In this document: one piece after another, positions 1 to 8,703 of the stretch
How positions within the stretch are numbered: position 1 is the stretch's first letter
How the letters are laid out: every line of letters starts with the position of its first letter
Source of the DNA: Deltaproteobacteria bacterium
GTDB lineage: Bacteria > Desulfobacterota > Syntrophorhabdia > Syntrophorhabdales > Syntrophorhabdaceae
NCBI GenBank assembly: GCA_029777945.1
Contig: JAKORG010000049.1
Location: forward strand, 1 to 64,000
Length of the DNA: 64,000 nucleotides
Direction: 5' to 3'
Program-made: the position numbers and the translations under genes
The notes under the pieces: model-generated
What the model was told of the DNA's origin: nothing
Seen by the model: the letters and a program-made list of their open reading frames with translations, nothing else
Databases searched by the model: none

Positions 1-147
1 CTTTTGGTTCAAAAATGTAGACAATGCATTTATGATTATTGACTTACCTGCACCTGTTTCGCCTGTTATAACATTAAAACCATTTTCAAAGTCGACCTCC
101 ATTTCATCTATTATGGCAAAATCCTTAACCTTTAAAAAGGTCAACAT
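1..147 (-). CDS. recN: DNA repair protein RecN, N-terminal fragment (cut by window edge)
   Basis: Forty-nine residues are visible, running off the left edge of the window. They begin MLTFLKVKDFAIIDEME and contain a Walker A motif GETGAGKS preceded by GFNVIT, the standard N-terminus of the SMC-like ATPase RecN, which acts in recombinational double-strand break repair. The ATG lies 3 bp after the stop of nadK on the same strand, and nadK-recN is a common bacterial gene pair. Only the N-terminal part of the ATPase head can be judged; the coiled coil and Walker B lie outside the window. Confidence 0.85.
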   Translation of the reverse strand, partial: MLTFLKVKDFAIIDEMEVDFENGFNVITGETGAGKSIIINALSTFLNQK

Positions 148-150
148 CTA

Positions 151-1002
151 TTATCTTTCACCCCATTTGAGCTTTTCCCTTAGAATTTCAAAATATCCTC
201 GGGAAAAAGACTTAATAAGATTTACAGAATAAGATGATTTTTTTGCAATCACTTCATCTTTGTATTCAAGGGGAAAGCCAATCTGTCCGTCAATGGTTAA
301 AACAACCCTCTCGTTTTGTGATTTTAAGACTGCCTTCATCACAACATCTTCTGAAAGTATAAGAGGTCTGTTTGTAAGCATATGGGGACATATGGGGGTG
401 ATTATTACATTTTTCAGGGAAGGATAGAGTATGGGGCCTCCAGCAGAAAGGGAATATCCTGTGGAGCCAGTGGGTGTGGAAAATATCAATCCATCGGCTT
501 TATACGTTGTTAGATACACATTATTCACATATACTTCTATATCTATGATCCTTGCAAGGGCATCCTTTGTTATGACTGCATCGTTTAAAACAGGTAGATT
601 AAATATCATATTTCCATCTCTTATAACCCCTACATCGAGCATCATCCTCCTTGAGGTTTTATAATTGCCTGAAAGTATACTTTTTAGCATCGATGGCAAT
701 TCTTCCACAGAAATTTCTGTTAAAAAACCGAGTCCCCCTAAATTTACCCCTAATATGGGAACCTCCTTGCCTTTTAATTGCCTTGCCACTGCAAGAAGCG
801 TTCCATCACCACCTAAGACAATAATCAACTCTGCCTCTTCTCCCACATGTTCGAGTTCTAAGGTTTTTGGATAATTTAATTGCCTTGCAGACTCTTCATC
901 GAGAAATATATCCACTTCATTACTGTATAAATGTATTATGTCTTCAGCAATCTTTATGGCATCATCCTTTTTTCTCTTACAAACAATATGGACTTTTTTC
1001 AT
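151..1002 (-). CDS. nadK: NAD kinase
   Basis: This 283-residue protein phosphorylates NAD to NADP in the cytoplasm. The GGDGT motif is at residues 64-68, the substrate-binding LNDAV segment near 139-143, and the second conserved block with STPTGSTGYSLSAGGP at about 175-190; all are diagnostic of the ATP-NAD kinase family and the length is normal. It sits between sucD and recN on the minus strand. The 66-bp gap to sucD and the 3-bp gap to recN suggest cotranscription with at least recN. Confidence 0.95.
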   Translation of the reverse strand: MKKVHIVCKRKKDDAIKIAEDIIHLYSNEVDIFLDEESARQLNYPKTLELEHVGEEAELIIVLGGDGTLLAVARQLKGKEVPILGVNLGGLGFLTEISVEELPSMLKSILSGNYKTSRRMMLDVGVIRDGNMIFNLPVLNDAVITKDALARIIDIEVYVNNVYLTTYKADGLIFSTPTGSTGYSLSAGGPILYPSLKNVIITPICPHMLTNRPLILSEDVVMKAVLKSQNERVVLTIDGQIGFPLEYKDEVIAKKSSYSVNLIKSFSRGYFEILREKLKWGER

Positions 1003-1068
1003 CCCCTTAACCTTTCGTAAATGTTTTCTCCATTAAAAGTGTCAAAAAGAATATTTTTAAGGCTGGCA

Positions 1069-1947
1069 TCAGTATTTTTTATATTTTGCGTCCATAACAG
1101 CCTGCCATATCTCAGCAGGATTTTTTACAACAGTTATCCCTGCCTCTTCAAGGGTTTTTATTTTGGTGGTTGCGTCCCCCTTGCCCCCTGTTATAATTGC
1201 GCCAGCATGACCCATGCGTCTGCCAGAAGGAGCGGTAACACCTGCAATGAATGCTACAACAGGCTTTTTTTTATTTTTTTTATAATAATAGGCAGCCTCT
1301 TCTTCTGCGGTACCTCCGATCTCTCCTATTATAACAACAAGTTCTGTATCATCATCCTTTTCGAACATCTTTAATAAATCCACATATTTTAATCCTACAA
1401 TGGGATCACCACCAATCCCTATGCACGTTGATTGACCTATACCTCTTATTGAAAGCTGATATACTACCTCGTAAGTTAATGTCCCGCTTCTTGAAATAAT
1501 GCCAATAGAACCCTCTTTATGTATATATCCTGCCATGACACCTATTTTACACTTTCCAGGTGAGATGATACCAGGTGTGTTAGGTCCAATTAAAACCGCA
1601 TCTTTTGATTTTACATAATGAAACACTGTAAGCATATCAAGGGTCGGGATACCCTCTGTGAGGCATACGATTATCTTTATACCCGATTCTACTGCCTCTA
1701 ATATAGCATCTGCTGCAAAAGGAGGTGGGACAAAAATTGCAGTGGCATCTATCTCCATCCTTTTTTTTGCCTCAGAAACCGTATTAAAAATAGGTATACC
1801 CTCAAAAAAACCCCCTCCCTTACCAGGGGTAACCCCGGCCACAATGTTTGTTCCATACTCTATCATCTGCCTTGTATGAAATGCACCTTCGTTTCCTGTT
1901 ATACCCTGAACAAGAACCCTTGTATTCTTATCCACCAATATGCTCAT
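1069..1947 (-). CDS. sucD: Succinyl-CoA synthetase (ADP-forming) alpha subunit
   Basis: The 292-residue alpha subunit catalyses, with SucC, the reversible reaction succinyl-CoA + ADP (or GDP) + Pi to succinate + CoA + ATP (or GTP). It has the N-terminal CoA-binding Rossmann segment ([11 protein letters not shown], residues 11-21), [11 protein letters not shown] at 121-131, and the phosphohistidine loop [10 protein letters not shown] with the active-site His at about 246. Full length. It lies 38 bp downstream of sucC, the usual beta-alpha order. Confidence 0.95.
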   Translation of the reverse strand: MSILVDKNTRVLVQGITGNEGAFHTRQMIEYGTNIVAGVTPGKGGGFFEGIPIFNTVSEAKKRMEIDATAIFVPPPFAADAILEAVESGIKIIVCLTEGIPTLDMLTVFHYVKSKDAVLIGPNTPGIISPGKCKIGVMAGYIHKEGSIGIISRSGTLTYEVVYQLSIRGIGQSTCIGIGGDPIVGLKYVDLLKMFEKDDDTELVVIIGEIGGTAEEEAAYYYKKNKKKPVVAFIAGVTAPSGRRMGHAGAIITGGKGDATTKIKTLEEAGITVVKNPAEIWQAVMDAKYKKY

Positions 1948-1985
1948 ATGCTCACATATAAATTACATTTTAATTTATAACGAAA

Positions 1986-3155
1986 TCATGATGTTAAACC
2001 CAAAGCCCCTGCTACCTTAAGTGCAGCCTCACCCATGTCTTTTGCAGTTATTAAACTAAGGCCAGATTCAGTTAAAATCCTTTTTCCTTCTTCCACATTT
2101 GTTCCTTCGAGTCTTATCACAATTGGCAGTTCTACTTGGAGTTCATAAGCCGCCTCTACTATTCCTCGGGCAAGGGTATCACATCTTAAAATACCACCGA
2201 ATATGTTTATAAAAATAACCTTAACATCTTTATCTAATAACAGTATTTTAAAACCCTCTTTTACCATCTGAGATGTGGCACCATCGCCTACATCTAAAAA
2301 ATTTGCCGGCTCTGCCCCTACAAGTTTTATAAGGTCCATTGTAGCCATTGCAAGCCCTGCGCCGTTTACCATACAACCTACATTTCCCTTGAGTTTTATA
2401 TAATTTAGATTGTATTTTGCTGCTTCAACCTCAAGATGATTTTCCTGGGTGTAATCGCGGAGGGAAAGAATCTCGGGATGTCTGAAAAGGGCATTATCGT
2501 CAAAATTTATCTTGGCGTCAACGGCCACAATTTCATCATCTTCAGTAATTACAAGGGGATTTATCTCTGCAAGGGAGCAATCCTTTTCTATAAAAAGTCT
2601 GTATAAGGATTTTGAAATTGAACTGAGCTTTCTCAGATATTTAGAATCAATATTTGTTAAAAGAAGGGCTCTTGTAATCTGAAAATCCCTTAACCCCAAT
2701 AACGGTTCTATATGCTCTATCATCACCTTTTCCGGTGATTGGCTTGCAATCTTTTCAATCTCAACACCACCTTCAGAGCTTACAAGCATAGTAATACAGG
2801 CTCTGGCCCTGTCTATTGTGAATCCGAGATATAACTCTTTTTTAAATTTAAGTGCCTCTTCCACCAGCACACATTCAACGGGCATTCCATCTTTACCAGT
2901 CTGCTCTGTATAGAGGACAGTGCCTATAAGGGTTGACACATAATCTACAAGCTCTTCCTTTGTATTGACAATCTTTACACCACCCGCCTTTCCTCTGCCC
3001 CCTGAGTGAATCTGGGCCTTTACAACAAGGGGAATACCCTTCATATCTTCCCAAATACTTATGGCATCTTTTTTATTTTTTACTATCGTTCCTTTTGGAA
3101 TCGGGATGCTGTATGATTTCAGGAGATTTTTTGCCTGATATTCATGTATCTTCAT
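1986..3155 (-). CDS. sucC: Succinyl-CoA synthetase beta subunit
   Basis: The beta subunit of about 389 residues has an N-terminal ATP-grasp nucleotide-binding domain (MKIHEYQAKNLL start, then VVKAQIHSGGRGKAGGVK) and a C-terminal ligase/CoA domain with the glycine-rich GNVGCMVNGAGLAM segment and INIFGGI. I chose the ATG at 3155, the normal SucC N-terminus; a GTG four codons upstream (3167) is also in frame. The gene overlaps the end of korC by about 14 bp, indicating tight coupling to the 2-oxoacid oxidoreductase genes and supporting 2-oxoglutarate as that enzyme's substrate. Confidence 0.95.
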   Translation of the reverse strand: MKIHEYQAKNLLKSYSIPIPKGTIVKNKKDAISIWEDMKGIPLVVKAQIHSGGRGKAGGVKIVNTKEELVDYVSTLIGTVLYTEQTGKDGMPVECVLVEEALKFKKELYLGFTIDRARACITMLVSSEGGVEIEKIASQSPEKVMIEHIEPLLGLRDFQITRALLLTNIDSKYLRKLSSISKSLYRLFIEKDCSLAEINPLVITEDDEIVAVDAKINFDDNALFRHPEILSLRDYTQENHLEVEAAKYNLNYIKLKGNVGCMVNGAGLAMATMDLIKLVGAEPANFLDVGDGATSQMVKEGFKILLLDKDVKVIFINIFGGILRCDTLARGIVEAAYELQVELPIVIRLEGTNVEEGKRILTESGLSLITAKDMGEAALKVAGALGLTS

Positions 3156-3744
3156 CTTCCCGCTCACTTCTCATAAACGGTAAGATATTTTTTTTTGCCT
3201 TAATTGCCTCGGCCATTCCAACATTCAGTGCCTCACGGTTTAATTTTTCCGTTCCCTTTGGCACCCTTGCAAAAACAGCCTTTTCCATTGATTTTGGTGA
3301 AACAATATCTGTTAGTTTTGTAATGGCACCGAGGGCAATGATGTTTGCTACCATTTCTTTACCGAATCTTTCCCTGGCGATTCTCGTGAAAGGTATTTGA
3401 TAAACTCTGGCTACTGGTAACTGTTTTACAAAGGTTGAATCGACTATTAAAATACCCTCAGGCTTTAAATCCATATAATAGTCATCGCAGGACTTTTGAT
3501 TCATGGCTAATAGCATGTCAAGTTTTATTGCCTTTGGATAATCTATTTCTGTATCACTTATAACAATCTCTGCTTTACTCGAACCACCCCTTGCCTCAGG
3601 CCCATAGCTCTGGGTTTGGGATACATATCTTCCTTCATAAATACCCACTGCCTCGGCAAGAATAATACCCATTAATATTATGCCCTGACCACCTGAACCA
3701 CTTAATCTTATATCATATCTAAAACCCATATCAATCTTTTCCAT
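3142..3744 (-). CDS. korC: 2-oxoacid:ferredoxin oxidoreductase gamma subunit (probably 2-oxoglutarate)
   Basis: This 200-residue protein belongs to the gamma domain family of pyruvate/2-ketoisovalerate/2-oxoglutarate:ferredoxin oxidoreductases. The N-terminal GSGGQGIILMG (about residues 16-26) and the SYGPEARGGSSKAEIVIS segment are diagnostic. It completes a four-subunit KorABCD set encoded in the order korD-A-B-C and runs into sucC. Assignment to 2-oxoglutarate rather than another 2-oxoacid is inferred from the sucCD neighbours. Confidence 0.88.
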   Translation of the reverse strand: MEKIDMGFRYDIRLSGSGGQGIILMGIILAEAVGIYEGRYVSQTQSYGPEARGGSSKAEIVISDTEIDYPKAIKLDMLLAMNQKSCDDYYMDLKPEGILIVDSTFVKQLPVARVYQIPFTRIARERFGKEMVANIIALGAITKLTDIVSPKSMEKAVFARVPKGTEKLNREALNVGMAEAIKAKKNILPFMRSEREDEDT

Positions 3745-3760
3745 GTATTGTTATTTTAAA

Positions 3761-4594
3761 CTATTTATTCTTTGTCTTAGCCATTTCCCTTATCTTTTCA
3801 TATTCGTCGAGATAAATGGGTAGGTCCTTATCAATAAGGACGCCTATCTTAAACTTATTTTTCAATTCCTCTTCTGTCATATTTGCAGCCTTTTCAACGG
3901 TTACAGCGTGGTCTCTCTGCCATTGCATCATCTCCACAGCGCTGCCCATCTTATTTAACTTTCCGAACTGCGTATGACAGTGTGATATCACCTCAACTAC
4001 AGCAAACCCCTTCTTCATAAATGCCTTTTCCATAAGGCTATCTAAAAGTTTTGCATGGTAAACCGTTCCTCTTCCCACAAAAGGTGCACCTGCTGTGACT
4101 GCAAGTTCTGATATACTAAAGGCCTGTTCAATATGTGTATACGACGATGTAGTTGTTTTCATTCCATAAGGGGTTGTAGGAGAATATTGACCGCCTGTCA
4201 TGCCATAAATGCTGTTGTTTACAATTATTGCAGTGAGGTCAATGTTTCTTCTTGCAGCGTGTATAAAGTGATTTCCGCCAATGGCAACGGCATCCCCGTC
4301 ACCCATAACGACAATTACCTTTAGCTTTGGATTTGCAAGTTTGACCCCTGTTGCAAAGGCAAGAGCCCTTCCATGGGTAGTATGTAATGTGTTAAAATCA
4401 ACATATACAGGCAATCTGCCTGTGCAACCAATACCTGAAACGAGGACTATCTCATCTTTTGTAAAACCGCATCTGTCTATAGCCCTTATTAGTGCACCGA
4501 GCATAATGCCTATACCACAACCAGGACACCACACATGGGGAAATTTTTTATCATGTCTTAGATATTTGTGGATCAACTTGGTTATTTCAGGCAT
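3761..4594 (-). CDS. korB: 2-oxoacid:ferredoxin oxidoreductase beta subunit (TPP-binding)
   Basis: This 277-residue beta subunit carries thiamine diphosphate. CPGCG is at residues 23-27 and the TPP/Mg motif MGDGDAVAIGGNHFIHAARR starts at about 97. With KorA it decarboxylates the 2-oxoacid to the acyl-CoA and passes electrons through KorD to ferredoxin. The start codon overlaps the korA stop. Such oxygen-sensitive enzymes indicate an anaerobic metabolism and can run in either direction (oxidative or reductive TCA); the sequence does not say which. Confidence 0.9.
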   Translation of the reverse strand: MPEITKLIHKYLRHDKKFPHVWCPGCGIGIMLGALIRAIDRCGFTKDEIVLVSGIGCTGRLPVYVDFNTLHTTHGRALAFATGVKLANPKLKVIVVMGDGDAVAIGGNHFIHAARRNIDLTAIIVNNSIYGMTGGQYSPTTPYGMKTTTSSYTHIEQAFSISELAVTAGAPFVGRGTVYHAKLLDSLMEKAFMKKGFAVVEVISHCHTQFGKLNKMGSAVEMMQWQRDHAVTVEKAANMTEEELKNKFKIGVLIDKDLPIYLDEYEKIREMAKTKNK

Positions 4595-5745
4595 TAAGCC
4601 ACCTCCTTGATCCGTGCCTGGATCTCCTGTGGGGTTATGATAATTCCATCTACCTTGTTTATTGTAAATACCTTTGAAGAACCTTTGTTTACCCTTTTAA
4701 CCTCCCTTGAAATCTGACCCATATTCATTTCAGGCACAATTATTATCTTTGAGGTATTCAAAACCCTTTCCACGGCAGTTCTCATAAAAGGCCATAATGT
4801 ATTAAGTTTAAGAAGTCCAACCTTTAGACCTTTTTGCCTTGCATCGATTACTGCCCTTTTAGCAGACCTTGCTACACAACCATAGGCAATTATTGTAATA
4901 TCAGCATCATCTGTCTCATAAAAATCACCGAACTGTAACTCTGAAAAATGCTGACTGATTTTTCTGAACAACCTTCTGATAAAAGGGTCTATCTCATCAG
5001 GTCTTGAGGTAGGGAAACCCCTTATGTCGTGTGTGAGTCCTGTTACATGATACCTGTAACCCTCTCCAAAATTTGCCATCAGTGGCACACCGCTTGGCGT
5101 ATCCACATAAGGTATATACCATTCTGGCGGCATATTGGGTTTTATCCTGTTGAATATCTCAACCTCTTCATCATCATAAAATGTAATCTTTTCTCTCATA
5201 TGAGCAACCACCTCATCTACGAGAAGGATTACAGGATTTCTGAATTTCTCTGACAGGTTAAATGCCTTAATAGTTAAGTCATAACATTCTCTTACAGTAG
5301 ATGGACACAGGACAATAATTGGATGGTCACCGTGGGTACCCCATCTTGCCTGCATAACATCACTTTGAGATGGTGAAGTTGGTAGACCTGTGCTTGGTCC
5401 CCCCCTCATTGCATCCACGATTACACATGGCACCTCTGCCATTATTGCAAATCCTATATTTTCCTGCATGAGGGAGAACCCCGGGCCACTGGTTGCTGTC
5501 ATGGATTTTACCCCTGCAAGGGACGCACCTATTACAGCGGCAATACTGGCAATTTCATCTTCCATCTGTATAAAAGTGCCGTCTACCTGTGGAAGTTTTA
5601 CAGACATTGCCTCGGAAATTTCCGTGGCAGGGGTTATGGGGTAACCTGCAAAAAATCGACAGCCAGCCTTTATGGCACCTTCTACAATTGCCTCGTTTCC
5701 CTGAAGCAGAAACTCCCTATACGGTCTATTTTTTTTGTTCTTCAT
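4594..5745 (-). CDS. korA: 2-oxoacid:ferredoxin oxidoreductase alpha subunit
   Basis: The 383-residue alpha subunit begins with the pyrimidine-binding domain of the POR/KOR family: LLQGNEAIVEGAIKAGCRFFAGYPITPATEIS, then MEDEIASIAAVIGASLAG and ATSGPGFSLMQENIG. It contains the GGPSTGLPTSPSQSDVMQAR segment typical of KorA. Length and layout match KorA without a fused gamma domain. It overlaps korD by 20 bp and korB by 1 bp, so the four subunits should be translated in a coupled way. Confidence 0.92.
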   Translation of the reverse strand: MKNKKNRPYREFLLQGNEAIVEGAIKAGCRFFAGYPITPATEISEAMSVKLPQVDGTFIQMEDEIASIAAVIGASLAGVKSMTATSGPGFSLMQENIGFAIMAEVPCVIVDAMRGGPSTGLPTSPSQSDVMQARWGTHGDHPIIVLCPSTVRECYDLTIKAFNLSEKFRNPVILLVDEVVAHMREKITFYDDEEVEIFNRIKPNMPPEWYIPYVDTPSGVPLMANFGEGYRYHVTGLTHDIRGFPTSRPDEIDPFIRRLFRKISQHFSELQFGDFYETDDADITIIAYGCVARSAKRAVIDARQKGLKVGLLKLNTLWPFMRTAVERVLNTSKIIIVPEMNMGQISREVKRVNKGSSKVFTINKVDGIIITPQEIQARIKEVA

Positions 5746-5971
5746 CTATCTCTTTAAGACCCTTATCTTTTTTGTATACGGTTATTGCAAAATCAGGACA
5801 TCTGAGTTCACACCATCCACAATTTATGCATTTTTCAGGGAATTTTACATATGGATATCCAGCTTCATCTCTTGCAAGAACTTCAGCAGGGCAAAAGGCC
5901 ACACAGATTCCACAGGCCTTACACCATGCCTTGTATATGTCGATTTTTGTCTTTTTTTCTTTTGTGCCCAA
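5726..5971 (-). CDS. korD: 2-oxoacid:ferredoxin oxidoreductase delta subunit, 2x[4Fe-4S] ferredoxin
   Basis: This 81-residue ferredoxin-like subunit has two complete CxxCxxCxxxC clusters, at Cys 17/20/23/27 and Cys 48/51/54/58, so it should carry two [4Fe-4S] centres. It is the first gene of the korDABC-sucCD run. The start is TTG with AAGG a few bases upstream; a TTGACA promoter lies further upstream. Confidence 0.92.
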   Translation of the reverse strand: MGTKEKKTKIDIYKAWCKACGICVAFCPAEVLARDEAGYPYVKFPEKCINCGWCELRCPDFAITVYKKDKGLKEIDEEQKK

Positions 5972-5996
5972 TGGATACCTTTTTATTATGATTTTA

Positions 5997-6026
5997 AAAA
6001 TAAAACTTTTGATGAATGATTGTCAA
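5997..6026 (-). promoter_or_regulatory. Putative sigma-70-type promoter for korDABC-sucCD
   Basis: On the minus strand a perfect -35 TTGACA (6026-6021) is followed after 18 bp by TATTTT (6002-5997). The distance to the korD TTG start is about 26 bp. No other promoter candidate of similar quality lies between korD and the preceding gene. The match is by eye only. Confidence 0.45.
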
Positions 6027-6033
6027 GTTTTTA

Positions 6034-6360
6034 TCATTCATTATCCTTTGTTTGCTTAAAAATTGTATAAACACTATCTGCAAACTTTTCTCTATAGAAT
6101 TTACCATTTTCCTTATCGTGAAAATTTTGCTCGTCATATTTTTCTATTGTTTCTTTCAGCACCTTTTGGGTTTTTGCCCATGTATACAGTCTCATAAAAT
6201 CTTCTTCTTGAGAGAAATCGTTGTTTCCCAGGATAAAACCCTTACATTTTTTGCAGATATATGCCTCAAGGGAATAGGTATTTATAGGTTTATCCTTATC
6301 ATAGTCATGCCAGCATTGATTCATTAACTCTGTAAGAAATTTATCCCTTTCTTCGTTCAT
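6034..6360 (-). CDS. Small protein with a CxH...CxxC putative metal site, unknown function
   Basis: I do not recognise a characterised family. From the ATG at 6360, which has AGGAGG seven bases upstream, the product is 108 residues, acidic and lysine-rich. The N-terminal half contains QCWHDYD (Cys16, His18) and ICKKC (Cys36, Cys39), a spacing that could hold a zinc ion and that recalls small phage-type 'ABA sandwich' proteins, a weak resemblance only. It has its own promoter with an operator-like palindrome and is separate from the kor operon downstream and comEC upstream. Confidence 0.6.
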   Translation of the reverse strand: MNEERDKFLTELMNQCWHDYDKDKPINTYSLEAYICKKCKGFILGNNDFSQEEDFMRLYTWAKTQKVLKETIEKYDEQNFHDKENGKFYREKFADSVYTIFKQTKDNE

Positions 6361-6378
6361 TGTATACCTCCTAACCAT

Positions 6379-6407
6379 ATTTTAACACCATGTTAATACA
6401 CTATCAA
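6379..6407 (-). promoter_or_regulatory. Promoter with operator-like palindrome upstream of the small CxH/CxxC protein
   Basis: On the minus strand: -35 TTGATA (6407-6402), 17-bp spacer, -10 TAAAAT (6384-6379). A perfect inverted repeat TTAACA-N3-TGTTAA (6382-6396) fills the spacer and overlaps the -10, the position where a repressor would block RNA polymerase. The predicted start site leaves a leader of only about 12 nt, just enough for the AGGAGG ribosome site. Confidence 0.45.
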
Positions 6408-6432
6408 TAGATAACGGGAAGATATATTCCTA

Positions 6433-8703
6433 TCACTTTGTTTGATAAGGCTTAATGGATAATCTTGTGCCCTCTGTGCACACTGAGATATAACCATTTT
6501 TTAATGTGGAAAAAACAGGGATAGATAAGTTTTTATATCTATTCAATGTTTCTTTACCTGGTAGACCTTTAATACCTTTACCGGCGCTCAAAACTGCAAT
6601 CTCAGGTCTTATGGCCATAAGGAAGGCCATGCTACTTGCATTATTACTCCCATGATGTGGGATTTTTAAGACATGGGCCAATAAAGGCATGTTATTCAAA
6701 ATCAGCCTTTCTTCTATTTCTCTTTCTATATCCCCTGTTAGTAAAATTGATTTTTTGCGGTATGTTATTTTTAAGACAAGGGAGGCATTATTAAGATTGT
6801 CTGCATAGTAATCTCTATCAGGGTTTAAAACTGCTATATGGAAATCTTTTTCTAAAAAAATCTCACTCCCTGTATGCCAGATTTCTATATTAATCCCTTT
6901 ATTTCTACATCTACTGATTGTTTCTAAAAACAGGGGTTCTTTTAAAAAAAAGCCTCCTGTTACAAACCTTTTTACATTAAAATGTTCGAGTATGTATATT
7001 AGCCCGCCTAAATGGTCACCGTGGGGATGAGTATTTATTACGTAATCAATGGTCAATATCTTTTTTGAAAGCAAGATAGGGGTAATGACATTCTTCCCAG
7101 TATCGAAACCTCCTTTAAATCTCTGGCCTCCATCTACTAAAATCCGTTTACCTTTAGGTGCTTCAATAAGAATAGCATCGCCCATTCCTACATCGATAAA
7201 ATTGATACACAGTTCATTGTTAAATCTTCTGTTTATTTCAGAGATGGAATGGACTACAGCTAAAGGCAAAACAATAAAACATAAAATCGACCTTACAATT
7301 TTTCTGTTTGCAAACAAAATGCAGATAATTATTGCATAGAATAGCATTGATTCATAAAGACCCGGTCTAATCAAAGGGAAAATATATCCAAAATCGAGTG
7401 TCTTTAAGATATAAATGTTCAGATTTATCAATTCTCCAGCAAAAGCAATTAAATACCCGCCATAAGGTAGAATAATTCCGACTAAAATCAAAGGTAAAGA
7501 AATAAAGCATATTAAGGGGATTGAAATGAGGTTATGTATAAAGGACAAAAGGTTTATCCCGTAAAAGTTGTATAATACAACAGGTAAGGTGCCTACCATT
7601 GCAGAAAAGGTCGTGATGAGGGTCATTAAAAGCCATTTTATAGGCCTGGAATTGACCTTTATCAAAGGATATAGCCGATGGGTTATAAGAATAATAAAAA
7701 GAACACTTAAAAACGATAACTGAAAGGACGGCATAAAAAGTGAATGGGGATAAACTAAAAGAATAAAAAGGGCTGCAAGGAAAACAGTGTTTAATAGGTC
7801 CCTTTGTTTTTCAAAAAATATTGCCAGTAAAAAGATACTGACCATAAAAGTTGCCCTTATAGTGGATATGTTTGATCCTGAAAAGACCATAAAAAGAACT
7901 GGAAAGATTATAGTTATAATAGCCGCATATCTTTTATCCCTTCCAGAAAGTGCCAATGATTTTATTCTTCTGAGAATCCACTTTATTATAAAAAAGAAAA
8001 AACCCGTTATGATGCCTATGTGCAGACCCGATATGGCTAGTATATGGGATGTGCCTGTCCTTTGAAACACTGTTCTTGTTTCTTCAACTATAGATGTCCT
8101 ATCTCCTAAAATCAGTGCCTTTATGATACCAATATGCTTTGCCCCTGATTCTTCAATCTTAACCTTTATAAACCTTCTGATTTTATCTATAGAATTTTCT
8201 CCTTTCTTTATGTCTAAAATATTACCTTTGAGCTCGAAATTTATGCATTCAAGGTGTTTTAGCCATTTCCAGGAGATTATATAGGGATTTTTATATGTTT
8301 CAGAAAGTGCCTTTAATTCACCATAGATTACTATTTTGTCGCCAATGTCCAAATCCCTTTCTGTTCTTAATATTACATGGGTCGATTTATAGACATGGGG
8401 TTGTAATATCTTTAGCACCTTAATTGTTTTGTTTGATTCTATTAGTACGGTCTCAAAAAGATAAGATTCACCATCAGGTTCATAGGAATCAAAGGTATTT
8501 ATAATTAATCCTATCCTTAACGCGCCTGCAAGGAAAAAGGAAAAAAATAAAATAATCGCACATATGCGTCTGTATTTGTTAATAAAATAGGGAATAATAA
8601 AAAATAAAGGCAATAAAAGGAAAAAAATATATTTAATCGATAGGTTGTATAATGTTTCGAAATATATCCCTGCAACAAAAGAAAGGACAGAAACTATGAA
8701 CAA
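6433..8703 (-). CDS. comEC: ComEC/Rec2-family DNA uptake channel with metallo-beta-lactamase domain
   Basis: This 756-residue polytopic membrane protein has an N-terminal DUF4131-like region, a central competence domain containing SHILAISGLHIGIITG, many hydrophobic helices, and a C-terminal metallo-beta-lactamase domain (FIDVGMGDAILIEAP, then THPHGDHLGG with the HxHxDH metal motif, and later ILLTGDIE and KIPHHGS). ComEC moves single-stranded DNA across the inner membrane in natural transformation. The start is TTG at 8703, overlapping the preceding hydrolase gene by 10 bp. The type IV pilus genes and comF in this window would be compatible with transformation. Confidence 0.92.
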   Translation of the reverse strand: MFIVSVLSFVAGIYFETLYNLSIKYIFFLLLPLFFIIPYFINKYRRICAIILFFSFFLAGALRIGLIINTFDSYEPDGESYLFETVLIESNKTIKVLKILQPHVYKSTHVILRTERDLDIGDKIVIYGELKALSETYKNPYIISWKWLKHLECINFELKGNILDIKKGENSIDKIRRFIKVKIEESGAKHIGIIKALILGDRTSIVEETRTVFQRTGTSHILAISGLHIGIITGFFFFIIKWILRRIKSLALSGRDKRYAAIITIIFPVLFMVFSGSNISTIRATFMVSIFLLAIFFEKQRDLLNTVFLAALFILLVYPHSLFMPSFQLSFLSVLFIILITHRLYPLIKVNSRPIKWLLMTLITTFSAMVGTLPVVLYNFYGINLLSFIHNLISIPLICFISLPLILVGIILPYGGYLIAFAGELINLNIYILKTLDFGYIFPLIRPGLYESMLFYAIIICILFANRKIVRSILCFIVLPLAVVHSISEINRRFNNELCINFIDVGMGDAILIEAPKGKRILVDGGQRFKGGFDTGKNVITPILLSKKILTIDYVINTHPHGDHLGGLIYILEHFNVKRFVTGGFFLKEPLFLETISRCRNKGINIEIWHTGSEIFLEKDFHIAVLNPDRDYYADNLNNASLVLKITYRKKSILLTGDIEREIEERLILNNMPLLAHVLKIPHHGSNNASSMAFLMAIRPEIAVLSAGKGIKGLPGKETLNRYKNLSIPVFSTLKNGYISVCTEGTRLSIKPYQTK

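Noticed and set aside
5589-6059. 156-codon plus-strand open frame over korA/korD
   Set aside because: It crosses two well-supported minus-strand genes and the promoter between them; no family match.
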